A stretch of 64,000 bases of DNA from Thalassotalea atypica (GCF_030295975.1 NZ_AP027364.1:1240001-1304000); one strand, 5' to 3'. Shown: positions 33,836-43,775, counted from the first letter of the stretch. Notes: generated by a model not told the origin, from the letters alone. Made by a program: numbers and translations.

Positions 33836-34870
33836 TCAGAAAATCTTTTTTCTTAATGGCTTAAATGACAGTATTACCAACGCTATTGCGCAGGTATAAC
33901 CAACCCAAAGCGGCACAATTTCGTGGCTATGCGCCATTTGTTTACCTATATCAATGTCGAAGACGCTGACCCCCCAATCAAGCCCGTAGCCAAATAAAAT
34001 GGCGCATGAACTAATACCAAGTAAATACCTTATTAATACGGCTTTACCCATTTCATTCTTAATCACACCAAGGGTTGATATGTTAGTTGCAGGCCCTGCC
34101 ATCATAAAAACCAATGCTGTACCGGGGGACAAACCCGCTAATATAAATCCAGCAGCTATAGGGGTCGAAGCTGTTGCACAAATGTACATGGGTATAGAAA
34201 TAGCTATCATCACTAACATGGCGATTAAACCGCTACCGTATGAAGTCAAAAAGCTTGTCGGAACAAATGTCCTAACCAAGGTAGCAAACAATAAGCCTAC
34301 GAGTAACCACTTAACCAAGTCATCTATGAGCGTTGAAAAAGCATATTTAATTCCGGTGATTGTTTTCGCCCATGCACTCGGTGGTGCAGGTTTAGTTGCA
34401 CAACAATTTGATTCTGTGATTTTTTTTTGGCTTGTGCAGCAGCTTTTGGAAGCCACAGCTTTTTTACTGAGGGTGTCATCTGTTGTTGAAACAATTAACC
34501 CTGTTGCAATTGCTGAAAATATTGCCGCAAAAGGTCTGTAAATGGCGAAAACCGGACCGAGCAATGCGTATGACACAGAAATGGAGTCAACACCCGTTTC
34601 TGGTGTAGCCACCAGAAATGAAGAGGTGGCTGGGGCTGAAGCGCCGCTGCGTCTTAATTCAGTTGCAACGGGTATGACACCACACGAACATAAGGGCAAA
34701 GGAGCACCGAAAACCGCCGCCTTAACTACAGCCATTTTTCCGCTACCTAAATGTTTGCTCAATATTTGGCTAGGTAACCAGGATTTCATTAAACCAGCAA
34801 TCAGTAGCCCTAGTAGCAGCCAAGGGCTGGCTTCTACCGCTAGCGCTATTAAATTTTCAAGCAATAACAT
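33836..34870 (-). CDS. SO_0444-type Cu/Zn efflux permease
   Basis: About 344 residues. An upstream in-frame TTG at 34894 is possible, but the ATG at 34868-34870 has a GGAAG ribosome site. It is a two-domain permease of the DUF318/ArsP-like family: each half carries a PAPS-like polar TM motif, the first as PLPLCSCGVIPVATELRRSGAS and the second as SIPMYICATASTPIAAGFILAG. The CSCGVIP motif and the cytoplasmic cysteine pairs (SKSCCTSQ, ESNCCATK) match the SO_0444 Cu/Zn exporter family. It lies between ypjD and ffh, interrupting the order known from E. coli. Confidence 0.85.
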   Translation of the reverse strand: MLLLENLIALAVEASPWLLLGLLIAGLMKSWLPSQILSKHLGSGKMAVVKAAVFGAPLPLCSCGVIPVATELRRSGASAPATSSFLVATPETGVDSISVSYALLGPVFAIYRPFAAIFSAIATGLIVSTTDDTLSKKAVASKSCCTSQKKITESNCCATKPAPPSAWAKTITGIKYAFSTLIDDLVKWLLVGLLFATLVRTFVPTSFLTSYGSGLIAMLVMIAISIPMYICATASTPIAAGFILAGLSPGTALVFMMAGPATNISTLGVIKNEMGKAVLIRYLLGISSCAILFGYGLDWGVSVFDIDIGKQMAHSHEIVPLWVGYTCAIALVILSFKPLRKKIF

Positions 34871-35048
34871 TGTAACTTCCACTACTTGCCTCAATAGATA
34901 AGGTATTATTCAATACATTGCGCTAGCGTAGCATAATTAGCTTTGCAATGTTCATTGTCAGCAATTTGAAACCTGCTTATTTTATTTATAACGTATCAAG
35001 GTATAATGCTTGCAATTATATCTTTCTATTACTTTGATTGAGACATTC

Positions 35049-36449
35049 ATGTTTGAGAATCTTTCCGATCGTTTAACCAGAACACTAAAAAATATTAGCG
35101 GCAAAGGTCGCCTAACCGAAGACAACATAAAAGAAACCTTACGAGAAGTGCGAATGGCATTACTCGAGGCGGATGTTGCCTTACCGGTAATACGTGAGTT
35201 TATCAGTAAAGTTAAAGAGAGAGCTGTAGGCCAAGAAGTTTCTAAAAGCTTAACGCCAGGCCAAGTCTTTGTGAAGATTGTTCGCACTGAACTAGAAACG
35301 GCAATGGGTGAGAAAAATGAAGCCCTTGATTTAAAAGCCACACCACCAGCAGTAGTGTTGATGGCGGGTTTACAAGGAGCGGGTAAAACTACCTCAGTAG
35401 CTAAGCTCGCTAAATTTTTAAAAGAACGTGAAAAGAAAAAAGTACTAGTTGTCAGTGCTGATGTCTATAGACCCGCGGCAATTAAGCAACTTGAAACATT
35501 GGCTACAGAAGTCGGTGTTGAGTTTTTCCCTAGTGATATCAAACAAAAACCTGTCGATATTGCTAAAGCAGCAATCGATCATGCCAAAAAAGGCTTCTTT
35601 GACGCATTAATTGTTGATACCGCAGGTCGCTTGCATGTTGATGAAGGCATGATGGGCGAAATCCAAGCGTTGCATGCGGCAATTAACCCAGTTGAAACGT
35701 TATTTACTGTTGATGCCATGACAGGTCAAGATGCGGCAAACACCGCCAAAGCCTTCAATGATGCGTTACCGCTAACTGGTGTTATCTTGACCAAAACTGA
35801 TGGTGATGCACGTGGTGGTGCTGCGCTGTCTATTCGTCATATCACAGGCAAGCCGATTAAATTTATGGGTATCGGCGAAAAAATTGATGCGCTTGAACCT
35901 TTCCACCCTGATCGCGTAGCCTCACGTATTCTTGGTATGGGCGACGTGTTGTCACTCATCGAGGAAGTTGAGCAAAAGGTTGATCGAAAGAAAGCTGAAA
36001 AACTTGCTAATAAAGTTAAATCAGGAAAAGGTTTTGATTTAGAAGATTTTCGTGAGCAGCTTGTGCAAATGAAAAACATGGGCGGCATGATGGGGATGAT
36101 GGATAAATTGCCTGGTATGGGCAATATGTCAGATCAGATCAAAGGTCAGGTCGATGACAAAGTGACTGTCCAGATGGAAGCCATCATCAATTCGATGACA
36201 CCAGCTGAAAAAGCCCGACCTGAAATTATCAAGGGCTCTCGTAAAAGACGCATTGCAGCAGGCTCTGGTACACAAATCCAAGACGTAAATAAATTGCTTA
36301 AGCAATTCACCCAAATGCAGAAAATGATGAAAAAAATGTCTGGTAAAGGCGGTATGCAAAAAATGATGCGCAGCATGAAGGGAATGATGCCTCCTGGTGG
36401 TATGGGTGGTATGGGTGGCATGGGCGGAGGCGGTATGTTCCGTCGATAG
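35049..36449 (+). CDS. ffh: Signal recognition particle GTPase Ffh
   Basis: 466 residues from the ATG at 35049; the protein then begins MFENLSDRLTRTLKNISGKG like E. coli Ffh, so a start 39 nt upstream is rejected. N domain (about 1-85), G domain with P-loop GLQGAGKTTSVAKLAK, DTAGR and TKTDGDARGG, and a methionine-rich M domain (about 300 to the end) that binds signal sequences and 4.5S RNA. It targets nascent membrane proteins to FtsY/SecYEG. Confidence 0.97.
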   Translation: MFENLSDRLTRTLKNISGKGRLTEDNIKETLREVRMALLEADVALPVIREFISKVKERAVGQEVSKSLTPGQVFVKIVRTELETAMGEKNEALDLKATPPAVVLMAGLQGAGKTTSVAKLAKFLKEREKKKVLVVSADVYRPAAIKQLETLATEVGVEFFPSDIKQKPVDIAKAAIDHAKKGFFDALIVDTAGRLHVDEGMMGEIQALHAAINPVETLFTVDAMTGQDAANTAKAFNDALPLTGVILTKTDGDARGGAALSIRHITGKPIKFMGIGEKIDALEPFHPDRVASRILGMGDVLSLIEEVEQKVDRKKAEKLANKVKSGKGFDLEDFREQLVQMKNMGGMMGMMDKLPGMGNMSDQIKGQVDDKVTVQMEAIINSMTPAEKARPEIIKGSRKRRIAAGSGTQIQDVNKLLKQFTQMQKMMKKMSGKGGMQKMMRSMKGMMPPGGMGGMGGMGGGGMFRR

Positions 36450-36469
36450 TATTTAATTGTTCAATAGTT

Positions 36470-36494
36470 AAAGGTAGCCTCTGCTGCCTTTTTT
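36470..36494 (+). terminator. Terminator of ffh
   Basis: AAAGGTAGC-CTCT-GCTGCCTTT stem with one mismatch and T6, 20 nt after the ffh stop. Confidence 0.8.
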
Positions 36495-36520
36495 AATATT
36501 CAGATATCAGTCAGGTTAAT

Positions 36521-37300
36521 ATGTGGTTTAGATACTGTGTTGCTGCTATGGCTTTAGCAGTCTCGATGAATTGTACTTCGTTTGCTGCGAGCAACAAGCC
36601 AATAAAGATAGTCGTTTCAGCATCAACTCATGAGCCATATTTATTTGAAGATGGTGATCATGGGTTAACTATTGATTTGCTCCTCGCCATGAATAACGTA
36701 CAAAGTGACTTTCGATTTGTTCTTAAACGGATCCCAGCCAAAAGAGTCTTCCAGTCAATTGAGCAAAACTGGACGGATATTGTCATGTGGGATAACCCCG
36801 TGTGGGGGTGGAAGCTGAAACATAATATTATGATCTCACACCCTTTAAATGCTGAAAAAGACAGGTTTATAGCGCTCAAATCTAGTACCCGTCAACAAGA
36901 TTACTTTGATGACTTTTCAGGGAAACGTATTGTCTTGGTCAATGGTTATCATTATCAGTTTAGAGAAAAAGATAATGATAAGTGGTTTGAAGACCCTCAG
37001 TACTTGCCAATCTTCGTAAAAACAGAGCTTGCCGCTCTAAAAATGCTTATCACAGAAAGGGGGGATATTGCAGTGGTTAGCGAAAGTACGCTGAATTGGT
37101 TTGTTTATAGTAACCCAGACAATAAAAATAAATTACTTACCTCTGAACGTTATGACAGGGAATACGAACGGTATTTTATTGTGCCGCAAAAGGCTCAAAT
37201 TTCATCAGCTCAGGTGAATGCGATATTAGAAACCTTGTCTGAGTTAAAAATCTTAAATGAGTTATATGCAAAGTATGGTTTAAATGCACCTACATATTAG
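36521..37300 (+). CDS. Periplasmic solute-binding protein family 3
   Basis: 259 residues with a signal peptide (cleavage near SFAAS). The mature part resembles the SBP_bac_3 fold used by amino-acid ABC transporters: a start of PIKIVVSASTHEPYLFEDGDHGLTIDLLLAM, a central DIVMWDNPVW and GDIAVVSESTLNWFVYS. No permease or ATPase gene adjoins, so it may act in sensing or belong to the orphan periplasmic binding-like proteins frequent in Alteromonadales. It is probably expressed separately from ffh because a terminator intervenes. Confidence 0.8.
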   Translation: MWFRYCVAAMALAVSMNCTSFAASNKPIKIVVSASTHEPYLFEDGDHGLTIDLLLAMNNVQSDFRFVLKRIPAKRVFQSIEQNWTDIVMWDNPVWGWKLKHNIMISHPLNAEKDRFIALKSSTRQQDYFDDFSGKRIVLVNGYHYQFREKDNDKWFEDPQYLPIFVKTELAALKMLITERGDIAVVSESTLNWFVYSNPDNKNKLLTSERYDREYERYFIVPQKAQISSAQVNAILETLSELKILNELYAKYGLNAPTY

Positions 37301-37496
37301 CGTTAAACATATATTAAAAAAAAGAATTCAACATAATTTTATTGGGTTCAAACGGAAACAAGTGCGTAGTTACTTTGTTGAGTCACACAATGGGCGTGTA
37401 TTGCCACCCGCCGCAATAACAAAACAGCTCTCTAGATAAAAAAGAATGAATTTAGGTCATTTATCTAAGGATTATGCTTTGATAGACATAGATAGC

Positions 37497-37554
37497 TTGC
37501 ATTTAAGCTCAAAAAGCGTAGAATACGCGAGCTTTTCTGTCCCTAAGGGAACAG
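37497..37554 (+). promoter_or_regulatory. Promoter and leader hairpin of rpsP operon
   Basis: TTGCAT (37497-37502), 16-bp spacer, TAGAAT (37519-37524). The leader then contains a stem CTGTCCC-TAA-GGG(A)ACAG (37537-37554) about 50 nt before the S16 ribosome site, which could serve in autoregulation. Nothing else was seen in 37301-37496. Confidence 0.5.
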
Positions 37555-37601
37555 GAAGTGTCTGGAAATTCGTTTTAACATTAAATTAAATAGAGGGCGA
37601 T

Positions 37602-37850
37602 ATGGTTACCATTCGTTTAGCTCGTGGTGGCGCTAAAAAGCGTCCATTCTATCAGGTAGTTGTTGCAGACAGCCGTAATTCTCGCGATGGTCGTTTCATC
37701 GAGAAAATAGGTTTCTTCAACCCTACAGCACAAGGTCAAGCAGAGAAATTACGTTTAGACCTAGATCGCGTTAACCATTGGGTTAGCCAAGGTGCTGCAG
37801 TATCTGATCGTGTGGCTAAATTAGTTAAAGATGCTTCAGTAGCAGCTTAA
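37602..37850 (+). CDS. rpsP: 30S ribosomal protein S16
   Basis: 82 residues, full length, with the invariant start [20 protein letters not shown] and [22 protein letters not shown] structural protein of the small subunit. First gene of the conserved rpsP-rimM-trmD-rplS operon; ribosome site GAGGG. Confidence 0.98.
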   Translation: MVTIRLARGGAKKRPFYQVVVADSRNSRDGRFIEKIGFFNPTAQGQAEKLRLDLDRVNHWVSQGAAVSDRVAKLVKDASVAA

Positions 37851-37878
37851 TTGATTTAGAAAGTTTTAAGGGCAGTTA

Positions 37879-38409
37879 GTGAGTAATATGGAAAAGAAAA
37901 TCCTCCTAGGTAAAGTAGGCGCTGTTTACGGCATCAAAGGTTGGCTGAAAATCCATTCATTTACTGATGTACCTGAAGCTATTTTTGACTATACACCTTG
38001 GTCATTAAAATTAGGTGGTAAAGAACAATCAATAGAAATAAGTGATTGGCGTAGACATAATAACGGTTTAATAGCTAAATTCTCTACAACAGAAGATCGT
38101 GACCAAGCTCAACGCTTTGTTGGATCTGAAGTTTTCGTTGAAGAAGATCTATTACCAGAATTACCCGAAGGGGAGTTTTACTGGCGTGACTTAATTGGCA
38201 TGGCTGTTGTTACTGATAAAGGTTACGACCTTGGTCAGGTTTCTGATGTAATGGAAACTGGCGCGAATGACGTATTGGTTGTTAAAGCGAATCGAAATGA
38301 TGGGTTTGGTAAAAAAGAAAGGTTAATCCCTTATATTTTTGACCAAGTCATTGTGTCGGTAAGCAATGAAACAAAACAAATTTGTGTTGACTGGGATCCA
38401 GGTTTTTAA
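37879..38409 (+). CDS. rimM: Ribosome maturation factor RimM
   Basis: 176 residues. The GTG at 37879 is chosen because AAGGG lies 6 nt upstream; the ATG three codons later would be too far. N-terminal RimM domain (KVGAVYGIKGWLKIHSFTD) and C-terminal PRC-barrel (about 95-170, EFYWRDLIGMAV and RLIPYIFDQVI). It assists 30S head assembly near S19 and S13. Confidence 0.96.
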   Translation: MSNMEKKILLGKVGAVYGIKGWLKIHSFTDVPEAIFDYTPWSLKLGGKEQSIEISDWRRHNNGLIAKFSTTEDRDQAQRFVGSEVFVEEDLLPELPEGEFYWRDLIGMAVVTDKGYDLGQVSDVMETGANDVLVVKANRNDGFGKKERLIPYIFDQVIVSVSNETKQICVDWDPGF

Positions 38410-38412
38410 CTC

Positions 38413-39213
38413 GTGAATGACAGCGATTTAGCTGACAGCAAGCTGTGGGTAGGGGTGATAAGCCTTTTTCCTGAAATGTTTGATGCAATCACAGAGTATG
38501 GGGTGACCGGCCGAGCTATTCGTAAAGGGTTGATTGAATTTCACAAGTGGAATCCGAGAGACTTTACCCATGATAAGCATCGTACAGTAGACGACCGACC
38601 TTATGGCGGCGGACCTGGTATGTTAATGATGGTGCAACCTTTACGTGATGCCATAAAAGCTGCGCGAGAAAAAGCTCAGTTAGCTGGCAAACAAGCAAAG
38701 GTCATTTATTTATCGCCTCAGGGACGGAAATTAGACCAAGTCGGTGTAAGTGATTTGGCACAGCATGACTGCCTGATATTCGTAGCAGGTCGTTATGAGG
38801 GCATAGATGAACGGATCATAGAGTCAGATATTGATGAAGAATGGTCGGTTGGTGATTACATTTTAAGTGGAGGAGAACTCCCCGCCATGAATGTAATCGA
38901 CGCAGTAGCGCGTTTTATACCCGGGGTGCTTGGACATGAACAATCAGCAGAGCAAGATTCTTTCTCTGATGGTTTACTCGATTGTCCACATTATACAAGG
39001 CCAGAAGTACTAGAAATTGCAGATGACGCGATGTCGGTACCGAAAGTATTGCTAAGTGGAAATCATGAACACATAAGGCAGTGGCGACAATTTCAGTCTC
39101 TAGAAAGAACTTGGCTTAGACGACCAGAACTTTTAACTGACCTAGCTCTGACGACTGAACAGTTGAATATGCTTGAGAAAATCAAGTCTTCGGCCTCAGA
39201 TCGTGAATCCTAG
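38413..39213 (+). CDS. trmD: tRNA (guanine37-N1)-methyltransferase TrmD
   Basis: 266 residues starting with GTG, 3 bp after rimM. SPOUT trefoil-knot enzyme making m1G37 in tRNA to prevent frameshifting. Motifs: [37 protein letters not shown], the SAM knot [14 protein letters not shown] and [16 protein letters not shown], then [11 protein letters not shown]. About 12 residues precede the usual TrmD start. Confidence 0.97.
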   Translation: MNDSDLADSKLWVGVISLFPEMFDAITEYGVTGRAIRKGLIEFHKWNPRDFTHDKHRTVDDRPYGGGPGMLMMVQPLRDAIKAAREKAQLAGKQAKVIYLSPQGRKLDQVGVSDLAQHDCLIFVAGRYEGIDERIIESDIDEEWSVGDYILSGGELPAMNVIDAVARFIPGVLGHEQSAEQDSFSDGLLDCPHYTRPEVLEIADDAMSVPKVLLSGNHEHIRQWRQFQSLERTWLRRPELLTDLALTTEQLNMLEKIKSSASDRES

Positions 39214-39227
39214 GAAAGAAGGTAATT

Positions 39228-39581
39228 ATGAGTAATATTATTAAACAGCTCGAACAAGAGCAAATGAAGACTGACTTACCTGCGTTCGCGCAAGGTGATA
39301 CAGTTGTAGTACAAGTTAAAGTAAAAGAAGGTGATAAAGAACGTCTTCAAGCATTTGAAGGTGTTGTAATCGCTGTTAAAAACCGTGGCTTACATTCTGC
39401 ATTCACTGTTCGTAAAATCTCGAACGGTGTTGGTGTTGAGCGTGTATTCCAGACACATAGCCCATTAGTTGACTCAATTGAAGTCAAACGCCGCGGTGAT
39501 GTTCGTCAAGCTAAACTTTACTACTTGCGTGAGCGCTCTGGTCGTTCTGCACGTATTAAAGAGAAATTGGCGAAGAAGTAA
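39228..39581 (+). CDS. rplS: 50S ribosomal protein L19
   Basis: 117 residues, full length; [20 protein letters not shown] and RAKLYYLR-like [21 protein letters not shown] are typical. Located at the subunit interface of the 50S. Last gene of the operon. Confidence 0.98.
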   Translation: MSNIIKQLEQEQMKTDLPAFAQGDTVVVQVKVKEGDKERLQAFEGVVIAVKNRGLHSAFTVRKISNGVGVERVFQTHSPLVDSIEVKRRGDVRQAKLYYLRERSGRSARIKEKLAKK

Positions 39582-39617
39582 CTTTTACACTTGTAAAAAG
39601 TTTTACTTTTACCCGAG

Positions 39618-39648
39618 AAAAAGCCCAGTTTTATGCTGGGCTTTTTTA
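39618..39648 (+). terminator. Terminator of rpsP-rplS operon
   Basis: AAAAGCCCAG / CTGGGCTTTT with a 7-nt loop and T6. A smaller hairpin TTTTACA-CT-TGTAAAA (39583-39598) directly after the L19 stop may add to it. Confidence 0.92.
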
Positions 39649-40094
39649 TTGCCCGAATTTTCCGATCACTAACCATCATTCAAGTACACTTGCAGCGCAT
39701 CGCCTGCCGATTCACAAATGTGTCAAAATAAGCCTTCACGTAATCGCCGTTTTTTACCCTTTGATGTCGTTAAATATTGCTTTATTGTTTGAGCACATGA
39801 CTAAATTTCTAGGCTTATAATAATCTGTCGGCAACAATGTTGACCTAGTATTTAATATCCATTCAAAAACTACGCTCATGAATTACAACCAAATTAATTT
39901 GAAGTGGCGTAATTAGCGCAAGTAACATATTAGGTGATTTGTCGAACGCCAACTTACTTTTTAATAGCCTTTAACACTACAGCTAGGACATTCATAATCT
40001 AGGATTTTTCTATTTTTAACCATATTTAGATTTTTAATAAGATTATATTTACTTATGTTTTCATGATTAGGCTCTCTTTAAAAAGGACAGCTAA
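39649..40094. other. Intergenic region without visible features
   Basis: About 450 bp between the L19 terminator and the next gene. I see no gene, strong hairpin or recognised operator here; the ribosome site of the next gene is AAAAGGA at its right end. Confidence 0.5.
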
Positions 40095-41756
40095 ATGAAA
40101 TTAAACAAAATAATCGTCTCTCTATTCTTATCAACAAATAGTTCTGTGCTTTATGCAAATGAGAAGGGCAGCGAGTTAATTGAGCCCATGATGGTTACCA
40201 TTCCCGCAGGTAGTTTTCAAATGGGGGATATTGATGAAGAAGATGCTCAACCTATTCATAATGTGACTCTACCTGAATTCAGTTTAGGAAAATATGAAGT
40301 AACGGTAAAAGAGTTTCGCCACTTCGTCGAAGAGACTGGTTATAAAATGCCCTCTGAATGCACCCATCAACTAAATGGTTGGTTTAGTTATGGCAAGACC
40401 GATGGTACGTGGGAAAATAATTCTCTCAATACTAATGATTTTCAACCGGTAAATTGTATTGGTTGGCAAGCGGCCAATGCATATACCCAATGGCTAGCAA
40501 AAGAGACAGGTCTTCCTTATCGTTTACCGAGTGAAGCAGAGTGGGAATATGCGGCTAGGGCAGGCACCAGCAGTAAATATTATTTTGGTGATGACCCTGA
40601 ACAATCTTTAGTTTGTGAATATGAAAATACCGCCGATTTAACGGGTGAAAATATTTTGCAACGGGATAGCAATACCAGCTATGTGAATTTTTTCAATGGT
40701 AAATCAAGCTGTGTTGATCACTCGGCTTATGCAAGTATCGTTGGCATGTATAAATCTAACCCTTTTGGTTTGCATGATATGCTCAGTAACGTGGTTGAGT
40801 TTATCGCTGATTGTTATAAAGATAATTATAAAGGGGTGCAAAATAATGGTCAGCCGTGGACAGATCAAGCCTGTGAATACCGCGTTGCACGAGGTGGTAG
40901 TTGGCATTGGAATACGTTTCCTGTTGGCCGAAGAGGTGCCTTGGGTGAAGACTTTGTTGGCGCAGTGGAAGGGTTTCGAATTGCGCTAGATGGTGTGCGC
41001 CCAACTGTATCTAGCAACACTAAGAAGTTTGTCAAAGAACTAAAAATCGCTCAGCGCAGTGAACAATTAAAACGTGATGCTATGCTGCCTTACCCTGACA
41101 GCGTTAAAAACTTAACCATAAATCAAGAAAAAGGCCTTGTTATTTTGAATTGGGACAAGAGCTTGCAAACTGATATTGAGAGCTATCGTATCTACAGAAA
41201 TGCGGCTAGTGGAAGCACTTTTAAGCTATTAGCGGCAAATATAGTTGGAACGACTTTTAAAGACGCCAATATTGACCATCATCGATACGAATACACGGTT
41301 GTCGCGGTTAGACAACATCAACAAAGCGACTACAGCAACACAGTAAAAACTCAAGCGCCGTGGGTACACGCACCAGGTAGAATAGAAGCCGAAGCCGCGG
41401 CTGAGTTAAGTGGCTCTAGCGTAGCAAGAACCACTGATATTGATGGAAAGTATAATTTAACTGGGCCTGGTGGTATTGGAGATAAAGCGATAGTGGACTA
41501 TCAGCTTGAGGTAGCCCAATCAGGAAATTACAACCTCAGTTACCGTGTGGCTGCACCACGAGATACTGAGGGCTTTACTCTATTAGTCAATGGTAAAGAG
41601 TTAGCAGTAGAAAAAGTAACTAAAACCGGCGGGTACAACGAATGGCAAACTCAAACGGGCGCTGCAATTTACCTTAAAAAAGGCAAAAATAAGCTGACGT
41701 TACGTTCACGTGATAAAAACTGGAAATTAAACTGGCTAAACCTTACGCAGGCGTAG
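40095..41756 (+). CDS. SUMF1/FGE-fold protein with FN3 and carbohydrate-binding domains
   Basis: 553 residues, exported (signal peptide to about LYANEK). Residues about 30-300 are a formylglycine-generating-enzyme-sulfatase fold: MVTIPAGSFQMGDIDEEDAQP, LGKYEVTVKEFRHFVEETGY, YRLPSEAEWEYAARAG, NPFGLHDMLSNVVEF and RVARGGSWHW. The position where true FGEs carry catalytic cysteines (after RGGS) has none here, so formylglycine formation is unlikely. Residues about 340-425 look like an FN3 module and about 430-553 like a CBM6-type carbohydrate-binding domain. It may bind or process polysaccharide in the periplasm. Convergent with a CadC-like regulator; no sulfatase is nearby. Confidence 0.8.
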   Translation: MKLNKIIVSLFLSTNSSVLYANEKGSELIEPMMVTIPAGSFQMGDIDEEDAQPIHNVTLPEFSLGKYEVTVKEFRHFVEETGYKMPSECTHQLNGWFSYGKTDGTWENNSLNTNDFQPVNCIGWQAANAYTQWLAKETGLPYRLPSEAEWEYAARAGTSSKYYFGDDPEQSLVCEYENTADLTGENILQRDSNTSYVNFFNGKSSCVDHSAYASIVGMYKSNPFGLHDMLSNVVEFIADCYKDNYKGVQNNGQPWTDQACEYRVARGGSWHWNTFPVGRRGALGEDFVGAVEGFRIALDGVRPTVSSNTKKFVKELKIAQRSEQLKRDAMLPYPDSVKNLTINQEKGLVILNWDKSLQTDIESYRIYRNAASGSTFKLLAANIVGTTFKDANIDHHRYEYTVVAVRQHQQSDYSNTVKTQAPWVHAPGRIEAEAAAELSGSSVARTTDIDGKYNLTGPGGIGDKAIVDYQLEVAQSGNYNLSYRVAAPRDTEGFTLLVNGKELAVEKVTKTGGYNEWQTQTGAAIYLKKGKNKLTLRSRDKNWKLNWLNLTQA

Positions 41757-41775
41757 TTATAGCGTGGTACTAAAT

Positions 41776-41810
41776 AAAGGCAGTAATATGGCTGCCTTTA
41801 CTATTTTTTT
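41776..41810 (+). terminator. Terminator after SUMF1-fold gene
   Basis: AAAGGCAG / CTGCCTTT stem with an 8-nt loop; a T7 run follows 4 nt later (41804-41810). Confidence 0.75.
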
Positions 41811-41827
41811 CAGCTTTTAACGTGGCG

Positions 41828-43651
41828 TTATAAGTTCAATGCTAACAACTTTTCTTTATTATTACTTCGCCAATAGGATGTCGCTTTTTCATCGATGTAT
41901 TGTGAATAAAAATCATAATTTACTTGAGTGCTTTTTGTACTGCACATCAGTAACGCTATTTCTAAACTAAGATAAGTATTCCCCGCCAACTCCGCTTGCT
42001 CAAAGGTCCGTTGCGCATGATTAATAAATGCATCATTATTTTGCTGTGCTTGTGCTAACAATGTTCTCAAGTAGGAGTTCTGTGCATTATCTTTAGTAAT
42101 ACCATTGACAAGCGTTTGAGCTTCAGAGAGACGGTTTTGGCTTATATAGTATTTCATCAATTGCTGGCGACTGTTTTGTGCAGCCCAGAAATCAGGTGTT
42201 AAAGTGGCCAACGCTAATACTTGTCTTAAATGGGGTTCTTTATCTTGTATGCTTTTAGCAAAAATAGCGTAGTGGTATGGCACTATGGCAAAGTGATAAC
42301 TAGGTAATTGATAAGCCTTCATCTTATTTTCAGCTTGCCTTAAATAGAGGTATTTATCATCTTCTTGATGATTCTTATGTGCCAAAACAGATAAGTAAGT
42401 TAACGCGCTTAGTTCTCGCTGTTTATCTTTGGCCTCAAAAGCCAACTGTGATGACTTAAGGAGGCTTTCCTTGATTGCTTGATAATCAGCCTTATTATGA
42501 TCTATCCAAGATTGCGCAAACCATGCGTCTGCTTGCCGGTTTAAATCGTTAATTTTTTCAAACTGCTCAATTGCGCTGGCCAGTTTATGGGCACTTAAAT
42601 CGAATAGCTCTTTACGAGTTAAAATTTGACTTTGAAAGAGTAAAGCATTGCCTATATATTGTGTTTTACTTTTTGAAACAGAAATATTTTCCAGTTTATT
42701 CGCCATCACCATAGCTTTTTCAAGCTCTCCCATTCTTATGTAAGTCTCGATCAGTTGGCCAAGGATAATGAGATCATTTGGTGTTTGTTGGTGAGCAATA
42801 GATAAGTTTGCTTGTTTAATCTCTGGAGTTTGAGCCTTATTCAGCAGATGATAAATAACCGGTCGCTGCAAATGTTGTTGAAGCTGATTTATCACATCTT
42901 GCTGATCAACACCTGAAAGCTGACCTTGCCAATCAGCAAATGGACCTTTTAAGATAAAATCAATATACGTTTGTTTTTTTTGGGTACGAATAGAGCCAGA
43001 TAAAACTAATGGGTGTTCTTTTGCCAAAAGTGGATATTCGAACTCCGTTGATGCCTGAAATTGTGTGGTATTTAACTGAGGTAATTCGGTAAAATCAAAA
43101 TGCTCATTATCATCAAGTATAGCGGCCTTTCCTCCTTGCTGGTCAGTTATCGGGACATACGCAATTTTAATAGCAAAGCTTTTCTCTTCTTGAGCTGGCG
43201 CCAATATTAAATAAATCACAGCAATGGTAAATAAAGCTAAACTAGCTAGTGCAATGGCTAGCTGGGAATTTCGGATTTTAGGCTGTGGTAAAGTACATGC
43301 TTGTGGCTTTACTTCAGTTGAATTTATATCACTTTGCGTCCAATTAGCATCAGATTGAATAGAATAAGCTTTGAGTTGCCATTGATAACCTCGTTTCGAA
43401 AAGGTTTTAATTGCTTGGTTGCCCAAAAGACTTCTCAGATGACTAATACTCTGAAAAACAGCTTGTTCCGATACAACTTTGTCTTGCCAAACATGAGATA
43501 AAATATCTTCTTTACTAAAGACATCATCCGAATGCTCAAGCAGTAGCTTTAGTACTTTGGCTTCATTGTGTCGTATAGCCAAGGGCTCATCATGTTTTTT
43601 AAGTATTAAACTTGTACTGTCAAATTCAAAATTATCAAATTTATAACGCAT
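41828..43651 (-). CDS. CadC/ToxR-like membrane transcriptional regulator with TPRs
   Basis: 607 residues. N-terminal winged-helix Trans_reg_C domain (about 1-95, FDNFEFDSTSLILKKHDEPL, LLEHSDDVFSKEDILSHVW, ISHLRSLLG and TFSKRGYQW). A single TM segment (131-150, LAIALASLALFTIAVIYLIL) follows, then a large periplasmic part (about 155-607) with TPR-like helices. This is the CadC layout: membrane-bound DNA-binding protein with an external sensor. Its targets are unknown; candidates are the adjacent SUMF1-fold gene or itself. Confidence 0.88.
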   Translation of the reverse strand: MRYKFDNFEFDSTSLILKKHDEPLAIRHNEAKVLKLLLEHSDDVFSKEDILSHVWQDKVVSEQAVFQSISHLRSLLGNQAIKTFSKRGYQWQLKAYSIQSDANWTQSDINSTEVKPQACTLPQPKIRNSQLAIALASLALFTIAVIYLILAPAQEEKSFAIKIAYVPITDQQGGKAAILDDNEHFDFTELPQLNTTQFQASTEFEYPLLAKEHPLVLSGSIRTQKKQTYIDFILKGPFADWQGQLSGVDQQDVINQLQQHLQRPVIYHLLNKAQTPEIKQANLSIAHQQTPNDLIILGQLIETYIRMGELEKAMVMANKLENISVSKSKTQYIGNALLFQSQILTRKELFDLSAHKLASAIEQFEKINDLNRQADAWFAQSWIDHNKADYQAIKESLLKSSQLAFEAKDKQRELSALTYLSVLAHKNHQEDDKYLYLRQAENKMKAYQLPSYHFAIVPYHYAIFAKSIQDKEPHLRQVLALATLTPDFWAAQNSRQQLMKYYISQNRLSEAQTLVNGITKDNAQNSYLRTLLAQAQQNNDAFINHAQRTFEQAELAGNTYLSLEIALLMCSTKSTQVNYDFYSQYIDEKATSYWRSNNKEKLLALNL

Positions 43652-43775
43652 TGTTTTTATTAGAACGGATCCCTGATTCTTTCCTCACTCATATCTTAAC
43701 TTATTAACTGACAAAGAGAATCCTAAAATAAATTCACCGTATTAAAATGAGTATAAATATAAAGGTAGATACTTT

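Noticed and set aside
35010-35048. Upstream start for ffh
   Set aside because: Adds 13 residues before the conserved Ffh N-terminus.
40095-41756. Active formylglycine-generating enzyme
   Set aside because: No Cys at the expected active-site position and no sulfatase partner in the window.
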